64,000 bases of DNA from Bacteriovorax sp. (GTDB lineage: Bacteria; Bdellovibrionota; Bacteriovoracia; Bacteriovoracales; Bacteriovoracaceae): the NCBI GenBank assembly GCA_014377485.1, contig JACMPM010000009.1, forward strand, positions 1 to 64,000, written 5' to 3'. Positions 16,505-24,667 of this stretch are shown here, in pieces. Position numbers and translations under genes: made by a program. Position 1 is the stretch's first letter, and each line of letters starts with the position of its first letter. Under the pieces are notes generated by a model that saw nothing but the letters and a program-made list of their open reading frames with translations, made no database searches and had not been told where the DNA came from.

Positions 16505-17848
16505 ATGAAGACAATGATCGAACTAATACAAAAATACAATCGCCCTGGACCTCGCTATACGAGTTATCCACCTGTTCCTTTTTGGAATAACGCTCCTAAT
16601 GAAAAAGAATGGATTTCTCATATCAAAAATATTTATCAAGAAGATGTTGGCATTGATCTTTATGTCCATGTTCCTTTTTGCGAGAGTCTTTGTTACTACT
16701 GCGGTTGCAGCCGGACAATTACCAAAAACCACGATGTCGAAGATTTCTACTTGGCAGCTCTATTGAAAGAGTGGGGACTATATAATGAAAAATTAGGTTT
16801 TACTTTGAAAATTAATTCGCTTCATTTCGGTGGTGGGACACCTACTTTTTTATCTCCAAAGAATTTAGAAAAATTAATAGAGACCTTACTTCAAAACAAA
16901 TCCAATTCTTTTATCGGATCAATCGAAATTGACCCACGTACTTGTAATGATGAACATCTGGAGGTTCTTTCTCGCTGTGACATCACGAGAATTTCGTTGG
17001 GAATACAAGATTTTGATCCAGTAGTGCAAAAGGCAATCAATCGCGATCAATCACCTGAAATGGTTTGGGCCTTGGTCGAAAAACTACACAACTATAAAAT
17101 GTCCTCTATTAATTTCGATCTTATCTATGGACTACCAAAGCAGTCACCTAACTCTATTTCAAACACCATTGAACTTGTGGCCAAGATGAAGCCTGATTTG
17201 ATTGCTTTTTACAGTTATGCTCACTTGCCGGAAAGAATAAAAAATCAGCGTTTAATTGATGAGAGCGAGCTGCCTTCTCCGGATCTAAAAAGAGAACTTT
17301 ATGAGTTAGGAAAAAAATTACTTATTGAAAATGGTTATGTAGATGTTGGAATGGATCACTTTGCACTACCTACAAGCTTTCTTTATCAGGCCATGATGCA
17401 AAAAAAATTACATCGGAATTTTATGGGATACGTTGATAAAAAATCACCAATTTTATTAGGACTAGGCCCAACTTCAATATCAGATTCTTCCATGAGTTTT
17501 GTTCAAAACATCAAAGATGTAAAAAACTACCAACAAAAAGTTAAGGGCGGCGTGCTTCCGTTAGCAATTGGACATACACATAATAAAAATGATTTGCTTA
17601 TTCAAGAAATTATTTTAGAGATGATGTGTCATAATGAAATTGGAGTCAACAATATAGAAAGTCTTCCTTATTGGAAGGAAATAGAAACGGAACTCCGTGC
17701 TTTTCAAAGTGATGGAATTGTAGAAATAAAAAATAATCAAATTCGAATTACTCAACTAGGGAAAGGGTTTGTCCGCAATGTGGCGATGAGTTTTGATTAC
17801 CATCTACGCGAACAAACCATTAAAGTTAAATTTAGCCAAACTATTTAA
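16505..17848 (+). CDS. hemN: Oxygen-independent coproporphyrinogen III oxidase
   Basis: A 447-residue radical-SAM enzyme. It opens with YNRPGPRYTSYP, the HemN-specific start, followed by the cluster motif HVPFCESLCYYCGC (Cys59, Cys63, Cys66, then Cys68), GGGTPTFL, and the HemN C-terminal region after a conserved IALGIQDF-like segment. It decarboxylates coproporphyrinogen III to protoporphyrinogen IX without oxygen. NnrS follows after 12 nt. An FNR-type box sits upstream, so low-oxygen or NO control is likely. The start is probably leaderless. Confidence 0.95.
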   Translation: MKTMIELIQKYNRPGPRYTSYPPVPFWNNAPNEKEWISHIKNIYQEDVGIDLYVHVPFCESLCYYCGCSRTITKNHDVEDFYLAALLKEWGLYNEKLGFTLKINSLHFGGGTPTFLSPKNLEKLIETLLQNKSNSFIGSIEIDPRTCNDEHLEVLSRCDITRISLGIQDFDPVVQKAINRDQSPEMVWALVEKLHNYKMSSINFDLIYGLPKQSPNSISNTIELVAKMKPDLIAFYSYAHLPERIKNQRLIDESELPSPDLKRELYELGKKLLIENGYVDVGMDHFALPTSFLYQAMMQKKLHRNFMGYVDKKSPILLGLGPTSISDSSMSFVQNIKDVKNYQQKVKGGVLPLAIGHTHNKNDLLIQEIILEMMCHNEIGVNNIESLPYWKEIETELRAFQSDGIVEIKNNQIRITQLGKGFVRNVAMSFDYHLREQTIKVKFSQTI

Positions 17849-17860
17849 AGTGAATTATTT

Positions 17861-18988
17861 ATGTTAAAACCATTTTCCTTATCTGCCATAAAAGAACCTT
17901 ACAGAATCTTTTTTCCTTTTGGAATTCTCTATCTATTGTGGGGAACATTGTTATGGCTTCCTCAAATTTGGAATGCCGGAACCTACCCCGTACTCGCTCA
18001 TCGCTATCTAATGTTAAACGGTTTCACCGCTACTTTCATTGCAGGGTTCCTCATGACTGCCGTTCCAAAATTTTCCCAAACTCAAACGGCACATTTTAAA
18101 GAAGTTTTTTTATTTTTTACTATCACTGTACTTGGCTTAATTTGTGCATTTTTGGACTATGAAAAAATTTCCTACGCTGCTTCTGCCTTACAAGCAGGAA
18201 TTATTCTTTTTTTCCTATCAAGAAGAGTAATGAAAAGAAAAGTGAATCCTCCTTATTCTTTTGTCTTTATTTTTGTTGGACTCCTTCTTTGGATTATATC
18301 CGCTCTCATGGGAATTCTCACTCAAAGTGAGGCATTCAAAAATTTGCATTATGAAGGATCCATTGCGGCCATCATTCTTGGAGTAGGAAGTCGTTTGGTT
18401 CCTGGTATTTTGGGGCATGTTGAAATTGTCCAATCACAAAGAGCACACTATGAAACAGATAAACCATTTTTACTTACAGTTCCTTTTTATTTTTATGCCA
18501 TGATTTTTTTCTTTGTGATGAGCTATTTTTTAATTGGCCCTATAGGTATTGCTATCAGAGCCTTTATAGTCGTATTCGTTGGTCTTTTTTTCTGGAAGCT
18601 CTATCAACTACCGAAAGAAAAAACGACACTATCATGGAGTATTTGGATGTCCTGCTGGCTTATTCTTGCAAGCTTTCTTCTTAAGGTATTTTGGCAAGAT
18701 GGAGTCATTCATGCCAGTCACGCATTTTTCTTCAGTGGGATTGTTCAGCTTACTTTGCTTATTGCCACAAGAGTCCTTCAGTCCCACGGCCCAAAAGATA
18801 AGAAACTTGAGAATTTAAAAATTCTTTATGTCGTTACAATATTAATTATTTTTGCGGGGGTTACTAGAGTTAGTGCTTTTATTATGCCTGAAAATTACTT
18901 AAGGCATCTTGGGTATAGTTCAATCATTCTTTCAATTGCGGTTCTTCTTTGGGCACAACGCTACCTGCGTTACATTAAGGATTTGTAG
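17861..18988 (+). CDS. nnrS: NnrS-family membrane protein
   Basis: A 375-residue polytopic membrane protein with about 12 predicted helices. It begins EPYRIFFPFGILYLLWG and continues YPVLAHRYLMLNGFTATFIAGFLMTAVPKF, the NnrS signature with conserved His residues (LAHRYL; GHVEIV; ASHAFF) suited to haem or copper binding. NnrS proteins protect against nitrosative stress. It follows hemN by 12 nt, a functional link through haem and a shared FNR/NNR-type promoter. It converges with HTH copy 2 (1 nt between stops). Confidence 0.9.
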   Translation: MLKPFSLSAIKEPYRIFFPFGILYLLWGTLLWLPQIWNAGTYPVLAHRYLMLNGFTATFIAGFLMTAVPKFSQTQTAHFKEVFLFFTITVLGLICAFLDYEKISYAASALQAGIILFFLSRRVMKRKVNPPYSFVFIFVGLLLWIISALMGILTQSEAFKNLHYEGSIAAIILGVGSRLVPGILGHVEIVQSQRAHYETDKPFLLTVPFYFYAMIFFFVMSYFLIGPIGIAIRAFIVVFVGLFFWKLYQLPKEKTTLSWSIWMSCWLILASFLLKVFWQDGVIHASHAFFFSGIVQLTLLIATRVLQSHGPKDKKLENLKILYVVTILIIFAGVTRVSAFIMPENYLRHLGYSSIILSIAVLLWAQRYLRYIKDL

Positions 18989-18989
18989 C

Positions 18990-19277
18990 TCACATATAGA
19001 TTATTCTTTCTTGAAAAGTGGTGCTGAAAAAATTGTCTAGTGATTCTTCATGATCTTTCAAGACTGCTTCAATAAAATCATCAGGATCTATATTCAAAAC
19101 TTTAGATAATTTAGGCATGACTTCTAGTGGAACATCACATTCAGCTTCTTCAATGTGCGCAATTAATTTTTCACATTTATAGCCAAGTAGATTTGCTAGT
19201 TCTAATTGGGAATAACATTCTGGATGTTGAATTCTTTTTGTCTTTACGAGAGTTGCAATATTGTTAAATCTTCTCAT
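18990..19277 (-). CDS. HTH (XRE-like) regulator, copy 2 of a paralogous pair
   Basis: A 95-residue protein, gap-free paralogue of the product at 11048-11335: shared FNNIA-LVKTKR, CYSQ-EL--LLG, LIA-IEEA, PDDF-EA-LKDH-ESLD-FF. The recognition helix differs (YKCEKLIAH against LKSDYLIAN), suggesting related but not identical operators. GGA lies 10 nt before the ATG. Upstream (19366-19422) are a distant 10-bp repeat pair ATCAAGACAA / TTGTCTTGAT and TTGATT-GAAT-AATCAA (19386-19401), possible self-binding sites. Confidence 0.8.
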   Translation of the reverse strand: MRRFNNIATLVKTKRIQHPECYSQLELANLLGYKCEKLIAHIEEAECDVPLEVMPKLSKVLNIDPDDFIEAVLKDHEESLDNFFSTTFQERIIYM

Positions 19278-19365
19278 GATTTTTTTCCAGCGTTTAGCTT
19301 AATTACTCTCTTATAATTGTGAATAAGTTTTTTGGAATTAGTAGTTGATTTTTGATAAAGAAATT

Positions 19366-19422
19366 ATCAAGACAAGCTTAAGATCTTGATTGAATAATCA
19401 ACCTTCTTTTCATTGTCTTGAT
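19366..19422. promoter_or_regulatory. Inverted repeats upstream of HTH copy 2
   Basis: ATCAAGACAA (19366-19375) pairs with TTGTCTTGAT (19413-19422). Between them lie a second TCTTGAT and the short palindrome TTGATT-GAAT-AATCAA (19386-19401). These could be operators for the HTH protein. The rest of the 222-nt gap (19278-19499) holds no gene I can see. Confidence 0.35.
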
Positions 19423-19499
19423 ATTAGTTTTAAGGAATTCTCATAGCTTAATAGACAAATACTCTTTTTCTTATCTAAATTTTTTTATTTAAAAAATTT

Positions 19500-20351
19500 T
19501 CATTTAATAAATTCATATTGGATGTTTTGCCCGGTTTTAACAAATCCAACTTTCTGATAAATAGAATTTGAAGTTGGATTTGCGAGGTCAGTAAACAAAA
19601 TGGCAAATTTTTTACCATTATTCATAATTTTTTCAGACAAAAGGGCAACGATACAACTTGCATATCCATGTCCTCGAAGTAAAGTGGGCGTATACACTAG
19701 AGAGATAGTTCCACCGTTTAAAGTTGAACGGGTATTGGCGGCCATCGAGACAATATCATTATTTTTATCTTTAAGCAGGAATAGACTATTGTTATCGAGA
19801 TTGCGATTCATAATACTTTCAATATTGTCATCTACTATTGGATTATCAGGAAAACAATCAACTAAAAAACCTTTAATGTTTTGTCGTAAAATATTTTTAT
19901 GCTCTTCGGTTGCCAGAATTAACTCGCCAGAAATTGTTTTGGGAAAAACAACTTTAAAACATTCATAAATTCCAAGATGAATATTAATTTTAAAATTTAA
20001 TTTTTTTATTTTTGTCCATTGATCCTTAAAATATGTCGCTGAGACTTCTTCTCCAACCACGGCCGCTAATTCATCATTGTTACTTACTAAGTCCTGAACA
20101 AGTAAATCTAAGTTGACCTTAGACATCTCAGTTACAATTAATGGTTTATCGCTATTTGATCTTAGAGCACAGGCAACGACTTTTTTATTTTCTATCAATG
20201 AATAAAAAAGAGGTTCTGTTGGTTCAATCTTTTTATTTTGAATTCCATAAGCAAGACCAAGTATCAAATTATAAACACTTTCTTTTTTTAAAAGTAGCTC
20301 TTCGTTATAACTTAGGAATTCGTCGACATTTTGGTGCTTTAATATTTTCAT
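19500..20351 (-). CDS. GNAT-family N-acetyltransferase
   Basis: A 283-residue protein from ATG 20351; a TTG just before it is less likely. The C-terminal about 120 residues are a GNAT domain: DIVSMAANTRS (strand 4), then the acetyl-CoA pyrophosphate loop LLRGHGYASCIVALLSEKI, and ANPTSNSIYQKVGFVKTGQ. The N-terminal half is a degenerate second GNAT-like half, as in the family of two-domain putative acetyltransferases that act on small molecules. Substrate unknown. It ends 221 nt from HTH copy 2, and tRNA-Arg lies just upstream on the same strand. Confidence 0.82.
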   Translation of the reverse strand: MKILKHQNVDEFLSYNEELLLKKESVYNLILGLAYGIQNKKIEPTEPLFYSLIENKKVVACALRSNSDKPLIVTEMSKVNLDLLVQDLVSNNDELAAVVGEEVSATYFKDQWTKIKKLNFKINIHLGIYECFKVVFPKTISGELILATEEHKNILRQNIKGFLVDCFPDNPIVDDNIESIMNRNLDNNSLFLLKDKNNDIVSMAANTRSTLNGGTISLVYTPTLLRGHGYASCIVALLSEKIMNNGKKFAILFTDLANPTSNSIYQKVGFVKTGQNIQYEFIK

Positions 20352-20422
20352 CAAAGTAATGCTCGCAGGATTTATATAGTGGAGTGTAATTATTTTTTCT
20401 TTAGATGAGTAATAACTGAAAA

Positions 20423-20499
20423 TGGCGGATTCGGTAGGAGTCGAACCTACGACCTACCCCTTAGAAGGGGGTTGCTCTATCCAACTGAGCTACGAATCC
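20423..20499 (-). tRNA. tRNA-Arg (anticodon UCU)
   Basis: 77 nt including an encoded CCA (plus-strand TGG at 20423-20425). The cloverleaf is complete: acceptor GGATTCG/CGAATCC, D arm GCTC-GAGC, anticodon stem ACCCC/GGGGT with loop CTTCTAA (anticodon TCT, reading AGA/AGG), a 5-nt variable loop, and T arm GTAGG-TTCGACT-CCTAC. The discriminator base is G. No integrase or repeated 3' end is seen near it. Confidence 0.97.
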
Positions 20500-20636
20500 G
20501 TTTAGAATATTGGTGAAGAGAAAATTAATGGTTTAGTGACTTAATGTCAAGCGAAAGATTACCTTTTACGCACTCTAAGTCCCTAGAATTTTAAATAAAT
20601 CTATGCTGATTAAAGCAGTAGGCATAGACTATACCT

Positions 20637-21950
20637 ATGGTAGATCAAAAGATAAAAAGCTTTTATTCCAATGAAGAACTGATTACTCATATCAAGAGCG
20701 GCTTGCCGACTCTTTTTCATTCTTCTCAAACTTCTACCGTAATTCCTTTTGAAAATATTAAAGGACTTTTGAATCCTCAAACTATTTTGGGAAATCTTTC
20801 AACCATTGAAGGGCATCTTGAATTCACATCAAACAATGATCTTTTCGTAAGTGGTTTTGTGACTTGGAAAGAGGCTAAGGATTTTTGCCGAAGTCATGGT
20901 CGAGAGATTATGACTTCGCCTACTGAAGAGCTGGCCGGAGTTCTGGCGGGGATTGCTACAAGTTGCACAGGCGAGAGATCATTTGGATTTAAAAACTTAA
21001 GGTCACAAATTGTTGAGCTTCATTACTTAGATTACAAAGGTAATGAGAATAAATTATCCGCAGATAAAAAATTACTTTTGCCTTTTGACCTAACAAATTA
21101 TCATAATGATTTTGCTCCCTATTTGAATTTTAAAAACGCACCTTATCCAAGACTTTTGGTCGAAACAGACTTGATGACTGGTACTGAAGGGCAATTGGGA
21201 ATCATTACTTCCGCTGTATTGAAAACGATTCTCTATGAAGAAGAAACATATCTCTTTATTCTGCTTCCGAAGTGGGAAGAGAACTTCGAACCCCATTTAG
21301 AAATTTTTCATGCCGTTCAAGCTTTTAGGAATGAGATTCGAGCCTGTGAATTTATTGATTCAAATTCGCTTTCTTATTTGCCGGCAGAAAAAAATCCAGG
21401 AAAAAATCAGGATATTGTTTTTTTAGAAGTTAGGAAAAGTAATTTTGATACAGTTCATGAAAATCTACTGGCGAAATTAAAGTTAACAAATGAAGAAAAT
21501 ATTTTTGAAATGGCCTCTGGTAAATGCCGCGATCTTCGAGTGAGTGTTCCGCGTGCTATTTTTGAAGTTAATAGTCGCATGGGTGTTAGCAAGAAGGGAA
21601 CAGATGTCCAGGTATCTGCTCTAAAGTTTAGAGATCTACTTACTTTTTATAGAAGTTACACAAATCGTGGCGTTGATTATAATCTTTTTGGTCATTTTGG
21701 CGATGCACATTTGCATTTTAATTTTATGCCTACTCCAGATAAAAATGATTTTTGTAATCATGAATTAGAACGTCTTTATAATAAAGTTTTTGAATGGCAT
21801 GGCTCTCCTTTTGCTGAACATGGAATTGGATTATTAAAGAAAAAATTTATTGCTCCATTTTTTACTGAACATCAAAAAGTTGTTTTCCGCGCTCTTAAAA
21901 AAGAATTTGATCCTAGAGGACAATTTTTCCCCGAGGGATTCATGTCATGA
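20637..21950 (+). CDS. FAD-binding oxidoreductase (GlcD/D-lactate dehydrogenase type)
   Basis: A 437-residue protein of the VAO/PCMH flavoprotein family. The N-terminal PP-type FAD domain has SPTEELAGVLAGIATSCTGERSFGFKN and TEGQLGIIT. The C-terminal FAD-linked oxidase domain has the conserved GHFGDAHLHFNF and the closing AEHGIGLLKKK. These match D-2-hydroxyacid dehydrogenases (D-lactate, glycolate). The usual DPxxxxNPGK ending appears as FDPRGQFFPEG. Electron acceptor and substrate are unknown. It overlaps rsgA by 4 nt, so they share an operon. TAGACT lies 6 nt before the ATG without a Shine-Dalgarno. Confidence 0.85.
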   Translation: MVDQKIKSFYSNEELITHIKSGLPTLFHSSQTSTVIPFENIKGLLNPQTILGNLSTIEGHLEFTSNNDLFVSGFVTWKEAKDFCRSHGREIMTSPTEELAGVLAGIATSCTGERSFGFKNLRSQIVELHYLDYKGNENKLSADKKLLLPFDLTNYHNDFAPYLNFKNAPYPRLLVETDLMTGTEGQLGIITSAVLKTILYEEETYLFILLPKWEENFEPHLEIFHAVQAFRNEIRACEFIDSNSLSYLPAEKNPGKNQDIVFLEVRKSNFDTVHENLLAKLKLTNEENIFEMASGKCRDLRVSVPRAIFEVNSRMGVSKKGTDVQVSALKFRDLLTFYRSYTNRGVDYNLFGHFGDAHLHFNFMPTPDKNDFCNHELERLYNKVFEWHGSPFAEHGIGLLKKKFIAPFFTEHQKVVFRALKKEFDPRGQFFPEGFMS

Positions 21951-22891
21951 AAGTCTTGGCACGTGTTTTTAAATCCGCCAAACGAGAGTTTGATTGTAAA
22001 ATCGAAGAGACCGGTCAGATGATTGTCGCCACCGCTTTGGGAAATCTTCTTAAAGGGGATGAGAATACTATTGTCGTCGGCGATTATGTCGTGATTGATA
22101 ACAACACTATTGTCGAAGTTCTTCCCCGCACAAATGAAATGTACCGCTTGATTATTCGCGAGCAAAAAAAGAAAGTTACAGCTTCTAATTGTGATTTATT
22201 GGTTATCGTAAGCTCTGTTTCAAAGCCAGAATATAAACGAGGAATAGTTGATCGCTTTTTAGTGCGCGCCCACCAATGGGGCATTCGGCCTTTAATGGTC
22301 TTTAATAAAATGGATGAATACGATTCTAATATTCTCGATATTCAATTTGAATTTGATCGAATGAATAATTTGGGTATCGAATGCTTTGAAGTTTCGGCAG
22401 TTGAAAATAATTACAAGCCTCGTTTTTTGAAATTAGGTATTGAAGATTTAAAATCTAGACTTCATCAAAAAACATCTATTTTTTTAGGGCAATCTGGAGT
22501 GGGAAAGAGCAAGCTCATTAGCCAAGTGTCCGAGGGCAAAATAAATTTACTTTCTAATGAAGTAGGAAGAGTTGGAAAGGGAAAACACACTACTACTTGG
22601 AGTGAGATTGTTGACTGTGAAAGTATGTCTTTAATTGATTCGCCGGGTATCAGGTCATTTGGAGTTGAAGACTTATTACAAGAAGACTTAATAACGTACT
22701 TTCCGGACCTCGAAGAGGGAGCTGTGAAGTGTAAGTTCTCGAATTGTGATCACCTGGAAGATTCAAAAGGTTGTTATTTCTATACTCTTGATCCAGGTAC
22801 ACGTGAAACCCAACTGCTTATGTCCAGACTTGATTCATTTTGTCGGATGAAAGAAGAAATTTCCGAAACGCCAAGTTATCTTAAAAAATAG
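21947..22891 (+). CDS. rsgA: Small ribosomal subunit biogenesis GTPase RsgA
   Basis: A 314-residue circularly permuted GTPase with an N-terminal OB fold, then G4 FNKMDEYD, G5 FEVSAVEN, G1 GQSGVGKS, the switch GKGKHTTT and G3 LIDSPGIRSFG. The C-terminal zinc knuckle is CKFSNCDHLEDSKGC, as in RsgA/YjeQ. It helps mature the 30S decoding centre. It is coupled to the preceding oxidoreductase through an ATGA overlap. Confidence 0.95.
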   Translation: MKVLARVFKSAKREFDCKIEETGQMIVATALGNLLKGDENTIVVGDYVVIDNNTIVEVLPRTNEMYRLIIREQKKKVTASNCDLLVIVSSVSKPEYKRGIVDRFLVRAHQWGIRPLMVFNKMDEYDSNILDIQFEFDRMNNLGIECFEVSAVENNYKPRFLKLGIEDLKSRLHQKTSIFLGQSGVGKSKLISQVSEGKINLLSNEVGRVGKGKHTTTWSEIVDCESMSLIDSPGIRSFGVEDLLQEDLITYFPDLEEGAVKCKFSNCDHLEDSKGCYFYTLDPGTRETQLLMSRLDSFCRMKEEISETPSYLKK

Positions 22892-22949
22892 TCAAAAATA
22901 AATTTAGTTATCCGAGAAGTAACTTAAGTATAAACTCGGGAGATAGACC

Positions 22950-23411
22950 ATGTCTGAATTTAAAGTACTCGATTTCAACAAGAAAAAAGCAGATACCATT
23001 GAACAAAAAAGAAGAGCATTCAACCGAATTGTTTTTCAAAATTTCTTGGGTGCTTATTCTGTTATCGACGATAACGGGAGCATTTATCCTGTGACTTTAG
23101 TCGACATAGCTGGGGACGGTTGTTCATTTCAAGTTCCTTGGAACCCATTAAAAGATAAAAAATTAGAACAAGATTTCGAAGTGCAAATGCGAATGTATTT
23201 TACTAACGCTTCATACATTCCAGTTATAATGAAAGTGCGTCACGCAAAAGAAGTCATTGCAAGGGACGGAACAACTCATATTCAGTATGGTTGCGAGTTT
23301 GATAAGAGTGTAGGTTCATTTGAAGCTATGCAAAGCTTCATAGACTTCATTTATAAATTTGCAGAACATTCTGCAATAGATAAGGGCGATACCAAAGTTT
23401 ATTTCAAATAA
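22950..23411 (+). CDS. PilZ-domain protein, probable cyclic-di-GMP binder
   Basis: A 153-residue protein. The N-terminal motif RAFNR (RxxxR, residues about 23-27) and the later DIAGDG (canonical D/N-x-S-x-x-G with Ser replaced by Ala) sit at the spacing of a PilZ beta barrel, followed by strands MRMYF, MKVRHAKEV and YGCEF, and a C-terminal amphipathic helix. PilZ proteins are diguanylate effectors; the Ser-to-Ala change could lower affinity. GGGAG lies 7 nt before the ATG. Stand-alone, with no cyclase or phosphodiesterase nearby. Confidence 0.72.
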   Translation: MSEFKVLDFNKKKADTIEQKRRAFNRIVFQNFLGAYSVIDDNGSIYPVTLVDIAGDGCSFQVPWNPLKDKKLEQDFEVQMRMYFTNASYIPVIMKVRHAKEVIARDGTTHIQYGCEFDKSVGSFEAMQSFIDFIYKFAEHSAIDKGDTKVYFK

Positions 23412-23428
23412 CTATTCTTTTATGGTAG

Positions 23429-23458
23429 CTTTGTACTCTAGTTTTCTGGAGTACAAAG
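23429..23458 (+). promoter_or_regulatory. Hairpin overlapping the Shine-Dalgarno of the next gene
   Basis: CTTTGTACTC (23429-23438) and GAGTACAAAG (23449-23458) form a perfect 10-bp stem with a 10-nt loop. The ribosome-binding GGAG (23448-23451) lies at the loop/stem border and the ATG follows 4 nt after the stem. No T run follows, so a terminator is unlikely; start-site sequestration is plausible. Confidence 0.45.
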
Positions 23459-23461
23459 ACT

Positions 23462-24667
23462 ATGAAATTGGCCATTATCGGCTCAGGCCCACTTGCTATT
23501 TTATGCGCCCAGTATTTTGATCAAATTGGAGCAGAAGTTACACTTTTTCAAAAAAATGCTTTGGGTGGAAACTTGCGTTTTCTTCTCGATCATTTTCCTG
23601 AAATGGAAGTCAGCTATCAAAATCAAATTAAAACGATTAAATCTTTATGGGATGAAAACATAACTCCTGTCATTACTGCTCTTGAAGAAAAAAATCTCAC
23701 CAAGGCCGGTGAAGTTCTGCGCGTACACAAACGTTTTCTTCATCCTTCAGAAACTGTTTCTAATAAATCGCGATTGCATGATTTATTTAGAGTGATCTAT
23801 TCAGTAAATCCAAAAGAAGCTATTTTAAAGCAACTTGAAGAAAATCCAGATATGTTCAAACAATTAGGCGAACAAGTGATGAATTCACTTCATTTGCCAG
23901 TTGAGAGTTTTGAAGATTTTGATATTGTGATTGAGGCTAGAGGTTGGGGCCGGCCGACTTGTGGTATGGGACCTTCAAACGCTATGGCATTGAATGAAAA
24001 TAATATAAAAGATTCAGCTGCTCTTTTTTATGAAAAAGATATTTTTTTAAAATTAACTTTTGAAGGAAAAAAGCATTTAGTTTTAGTTGGGCATAACGAG
24101 ACTGCCATTCTCACGTTGTTAAAATGCAAAGAGTGGATATTTTCAAACCCCACACATTCACTTTCTTGGGTTACACATTTACCTGTAAGTGAAAAATTAG
24201 ATAATAACTGGCTCAATATTGAATTGGAAAAATTACTTCATTATTCACAATCTCTTTTTGATAAAGAAAAAATAGAATTTGAAAAGAAGATGCATGACTG
24301 GCGCGATTTAGAAGATTACGTAAAAGTTAAAATTCCTAAACCAATTGAACCAGAAGCCAAGTTGAAAGTTTTCCAAGGCTATGATGTCACTTCTGTAGAT
24401 CGCCTGTTGGACCGTGATGGCGTATTTGCAACTATTGAAACACCTGACTTTAGAGATTATGCAAAGACTCCCAACGACCTAAAAACGCTTCCAGCTGAAG
24501 CTATTTTAATTGCCTGCGGAGTAGAGCTTGAGGATTCAGTGGCCAAAGGTCTACAAGTAAATGAACCAGGTTTTTATCGCCTGGAAGCTAGTAACCTTAC
24601 CTTGGGCCTTGAGCAAATTAAATTGATTGAAGAAAAATTATTAGCATACTTCTCGAGGGCCAGATGA
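23462..24667 (+). CDS. FAD/NAD(P)-binding Rossmann-fold oxidoreductase, unassigned
   Basis: A 401-residue protein. It starts with a dinucleotide-binding motif LAIIGSGPLAILCAQYFDQIGAEVTLF (GxGxxA and terminal acidic-like position), has a second Rossmann-like site HLVLVGHNETAILTLL, and AEAILIACGVE near the C-terminus, the usual third ATG-type motif of flavin disulfide-reductase-like proteins. I see no redox-active CxxxxC. It could be a flavoprotein monooxygenase or a nucleotide-binding relative. It overlaps the following lipoprotein gene by 4 nt. Confidence 0.68.
   Translation: MKLAIIGSGPLAILCAQYFDQIGAEVTLFQKNALGGNLRFLLDHFPEMEVSYQNQIKTIKSLWDENITPVITALEEKNLTKAGEVLRVHKRFLHPSETVSNKSRLHDLFRVIYSVNPKEAILKQLEENPDMFKQLGEQVMNSLHLPVESFEDFDIVIEARGWGRPTCGMGPSNAMALNENNIKDSAALFYEKDIFLKLTFEGKKHLVLVGHNETAILTLLKCKEWIFSNPTHSLSWVTHLPVSEKLDNNWLNIELEKLLHYSQSLFDKEKIEFEKKMHDWRDLEDYVKVKIPKPIEPEAKLKVFQGYDVTSVDRLLDRDGVFATIETPDFRDYAKTPNDLKTLPAEAILIACGVELEDSVAKGLQVNEPGFYRLEASNLTLGLEQIKLIEEKLLAYFSRAR

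Noticed and set aside
19386-19401. TTGATT-GAAT-AATCAA as a second FNR box
   Set aside because: The spacing between TTGAT and ATCAA is 6 nt, not the 4 nt needed for FNR, and the nearby gene is an HTH regulator with no respiratory link.
20423-20499. tRNA-Arg as a phage or island attachment site
   Set aside because: There is no integrase, no phage gene and no second copy of the tRNA 3' end within the window.
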